Shown here: positions 7,521 to 8,581 of the stretch, in pieces | Layout of the letters: every line of letters begins with the position of its first letter | Position numbering within the stretch: position 1 is the first letter of the stretch | Assembly (NCBI GenBank): GCA_007116835.1 | Contig: SKHS01000017.1 | Location: forward strand, 1-8,581 | Direction: 5' to 3' | DNA length: 8,581 bases | Source: Halomonas sp. | Lineage (GTDB): Bacteria; Pseudomonadota; Gammaproteobacteria; Pseudomonadales; Halomonadaceae | Made by a program: the position numbers and the translations under genes | The notes under the pieces: generated by a model | What the model was told of the DNA's origin: nothing | Seen by the model: only the letters and a program-made list of their open reading frames with translations | Database searches by the model: none

Positions 7521-8030
7521 TTAATAGTCACTTGCTTGGGGAACGCCTTCTTGTTCAAGGCGCTTGCCCACTTCGGCTGCTTTTGCCTGAAAATCAGCAG
7601 GAGAATAACCAGCCTCTTCCAGTGCTTGTGCTACCTCTGGCGGCATATAGTTTTCATCATGGCGGGCCAGCACTTTGTCAGCATAAAGACGGCCATCGGC
7701 TTGTAACTGCCCCACGACCACCACCCCCTGCCCTTCACGGAAAAGATCCGGCAGGATACCGCTGTAATAAACCACGAGATCATCAACGTAATCCGTCACG
7801 GTAAACTCAACATCGAGGCTTTCAGAGTCACGAGATACTGTTCCCTCTTTCACCATGCCACCGGCTCTGATTTGACGATCCATCGGTGCATCGCCTTGGG
7901 CAATTTGCACCGGGCTAAAGAACAAGTTGATATTGGCGCGCAGTGCATACAGCGTTAGCCCAACGGCAATTGCCGTTAGTGACACTAACCCTAAAATAAC
8001 GAACAGCTTTTGTTTACGTTTAGGCGTCAT
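7521..8030 (-). CDS. ccmE: Periplasmic heme chaperone CcmE
   Basis: CcmE receives heme from CcmC, binds it covalently through a histidine, and delivers it to CcmF. From the ATG at 8030 the protein has 169 residues. A short basic N-terminus (MTPKRKQKL) precedes one membrane anchor at about 8-30, then an OB-fold periplasmic domain with INLFFSP at 34-40 and AGGMVKEGTV at 56-65. The heme site is LARHDENYMPPEV, with the covalent His124 and axial Tyr128 (H130 and Y134 in E. coli). A flexible tail follows. The frame is open upstream to an ATG at 8126, but the extra 32 residues are unlike any CcmE N-terminus and lie within ccmD, while MTPKRK fits the family and has AAGGGG upstream. The start overlaps ccmD by 11 nt. 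This is the common HxxxY form, not the CxxxY variant. Confidence 0.97.
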   Translation of the reverse strand: MTPKRKQKLFVILGLVSLTAIAVGLTLYALRANINLFFSPVQIAQGDAPMDRQIRAGGMVKEGTVSRDSESLDVEFTVTDYVDDLVVYYSGILPDLFREGQGVVVVGQLQADGRLYADKVLARHDENYMPPEVAQALEEAGYSPADFQAKAAEVGKRLEQEGVPQASDY

Positions 8031-8286
8031 TGTGAACGTCCCCTTGAACAGAGTTAACCGGCACCTGCGCTGATGACGAGTGGGAGGAAGCACCACGTTG
8101 CACGGCATCGCGTTGAGCGTTTTCACGCCGCACTCGGCGCTTCACGTTATTGAGCAATTGGCGACGCTCATAACGCGCATGCCATACGATCACTAACAGT
8201 AACAGCGCAGTGACACCCCAGGAGGACCATACATAAGGCCCATGGCCACCCATGGCGAAAAATTCGTTAAGCGAGAAAAAAGCCAT
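8020..8286 (-). CDS. ccmD: Heme exporter accessory protein CcmD
   Basis: CcmD is a small membrane protein that stabilises the CcmABC-CcmE complex and helps release holo-CcmE. The 88-residue product has the family signature GHGPYVWSSWG at 14-24. One membrane helix follows at about 21-36, then a basic stretch (HARYERRQLLNNVKRRVRRE) that should face the cytoplasm. A polar Ser/Gln/Val tail completes the protein. CcmD proteins are usually about 45-75 residues, so this tail is on the long side. The start at 8286 shares one base with the ccmC stop (TGATG) and has AGGAGG 7 nt upstream. An in-frame ATG at 8319 would add 11 residues inside ccmC and has no family support. The 3' end overlaps ccmE by 11 nt and contains the ccmE ribosome binding site. 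Confidence 0.93.
   Translation of the reverse strand: MAFFSLNEFFAMGGHGPYVWSSWGVTALLLLVIVWHARYERRQLLNNVKRRVRRENAQRDAVQRGASSHSSSAQVPVNSVQGDVHNDA
8040..8045 (-). promoter_or_regulatory. Ribosome binding site of ccmE inside ccmD
   Basis: The minus strand reads AAGGGG, 9 nt before the ATG at 8030 and inside the last codons of ccmD. It supports 8030 as the ccmE start instead of the upstream in-frame ATG at 8126. Confidence 0.55.
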
Positions 8287-8581
8287 CACCTCGCCTCCTC
8301 TACTAATTCGCGCACCCAACGCTTGGTAGCTTCCCTGCGCAGAATTTCACTGCGGGTACGCATTAACGTTAAAGCAATAAAAAAGCAGTAAAACCCAAGC
8401 ACCATAATGAGCAGCGGCAACCACATTTCCATAGGCATTGCCGCACGTCCTGTAATCGTGAACGTAGCGGGCTGATGAAGGGTGTACCACCAGTCGACAG
8501 AGTATTTGATGATCGGAATATTGATCACACCCACCATGGCCAACACCGATGCGGCACGCGAGCCGCTATCGCGGCTGCTAA
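8286..8581 (-). CDS. ccmC: Heme exporter/delivery protein CcmC, C-terminal part only
   Basis: CcmC is a WWD-domain membrane protein that binds heme at the periplasmic face and attaches it to CcmE. Only the last 97 codons and the stop are in the window; the frame stays open to the right edge, so the ATG at 8546 is internal and not the start. The visible part has the family segment VGVINIPIIKYSVDWWYTLH, whose last residue is the conserved second heme-ligand histidine (His184 in E. coli). A membrane helix then runs through MWLPLLIMVLGFYCFFIALTLM, and a basic cytoplasmic tail ends ELVEEAR. The WWD motif itself and the first heme histidine lie outside the window. Family length is about 250 residues, so roughly 150 are missing. 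The stop overlaps the ccmD start by one base. Confidence 0.95.
   Translation of the reverse strand, partial: SSRDSGSRAASVLAMVGVINIPIIKYSVDWWYTLHQPATFTITGRAAMPMEMWLPLLIMVLGFYCFFIALTLMRTRSEILRREATKRWVRELVEEAR
8294..8299 (-). promoter_or_regulatory. Ribosome binding site of ccmD inside ccmC
   Basis: The minus strand reads AGGAGG, a consensus Shine-Dalgarno, 7 nt before the ATG at 8286. It decides the ccmD start over the ATG at 8319 and lies in the last codons of ccmC. Confidence 0.7.

Noticed and set aside
8031..8126. 32-residue N-terminal extension of ccmE from the ATG at 8126
   Set aside because: It lies wholly within ccmD, lacks similarity to CcmE N-termini, and the ATG at 8030 has a ribosome binding site and the expected basic-then-membrane N-terminus.
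8286..8546. Stand-alone 86-residue small membrane protein starting at 8546
   Set aside because: The frame remains open to the window edge and the sequence is the C-terminal part of CcmC, so this ATG is internal.

Overview
The window is almost wall-to-wall protein coding on the minus strand. It reads right to left as the end of a System I cytochrome c maturation (ccm) operon followed by the chromosome segregation gene smc. The protein sequences resemble those of Gammaproteobacteria of the Halomonas/Pseudomonas kind: ccmH and ccmI are separate genes (they are fused in E. coli), CcmE has the HxxxY heme-binding motif, and the condensin is of the SMC type rather than MukB. A halomonad is my best guess from sequence resemblance; this was not confirmed by any search.

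Layout along transcription: ccmC (5' part outside the window, 8581-8286), ccmD (8286-8020), ccmE (8030-7521), ccmF (7468-5462), ccmG/dsbE (5465-4938), ccmH (4947-4477), ccmI (4480-3233), then smc (3196 to the left edge). Five junctions overlap: ccmC/D by 1 nt, D/E by 11 nt, F/G by 4 nt, G/H by 10 nt and H/I by 4 nt. The only non-coding DNA is 52 nt between ccmE and ccmF and 36 nt between ccmI and smc. No terminator is visible in either gap. No RNA gene, mobile element, CRISPR array or long repeat was seen, and no stretch over 300 bases lacks a gene.

How the genes work together: CcmC (with CcmD, and with CcmA/B expected upstream, outside the window) loads heme on the periplasmic chaperone CcmE. 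CcmF takes heme from CcmE and ligates it to apocytochrome c. CcmG and CcmH keep the CXXCH cysteines of the apocytochrome reduced, and CcmI holds the apocytochrome for ligation. SMC is the ATPase subunit of the condensin that organises the chromosome. It has no known link to cytochrome c assembly, so its position only 36 nt after ccmI is the main contextual curiosity.

I see no previously undescribed system. This is a conserved housekeeping region with a few lineage-level peculiarities, listed as low to moderate interest findings.
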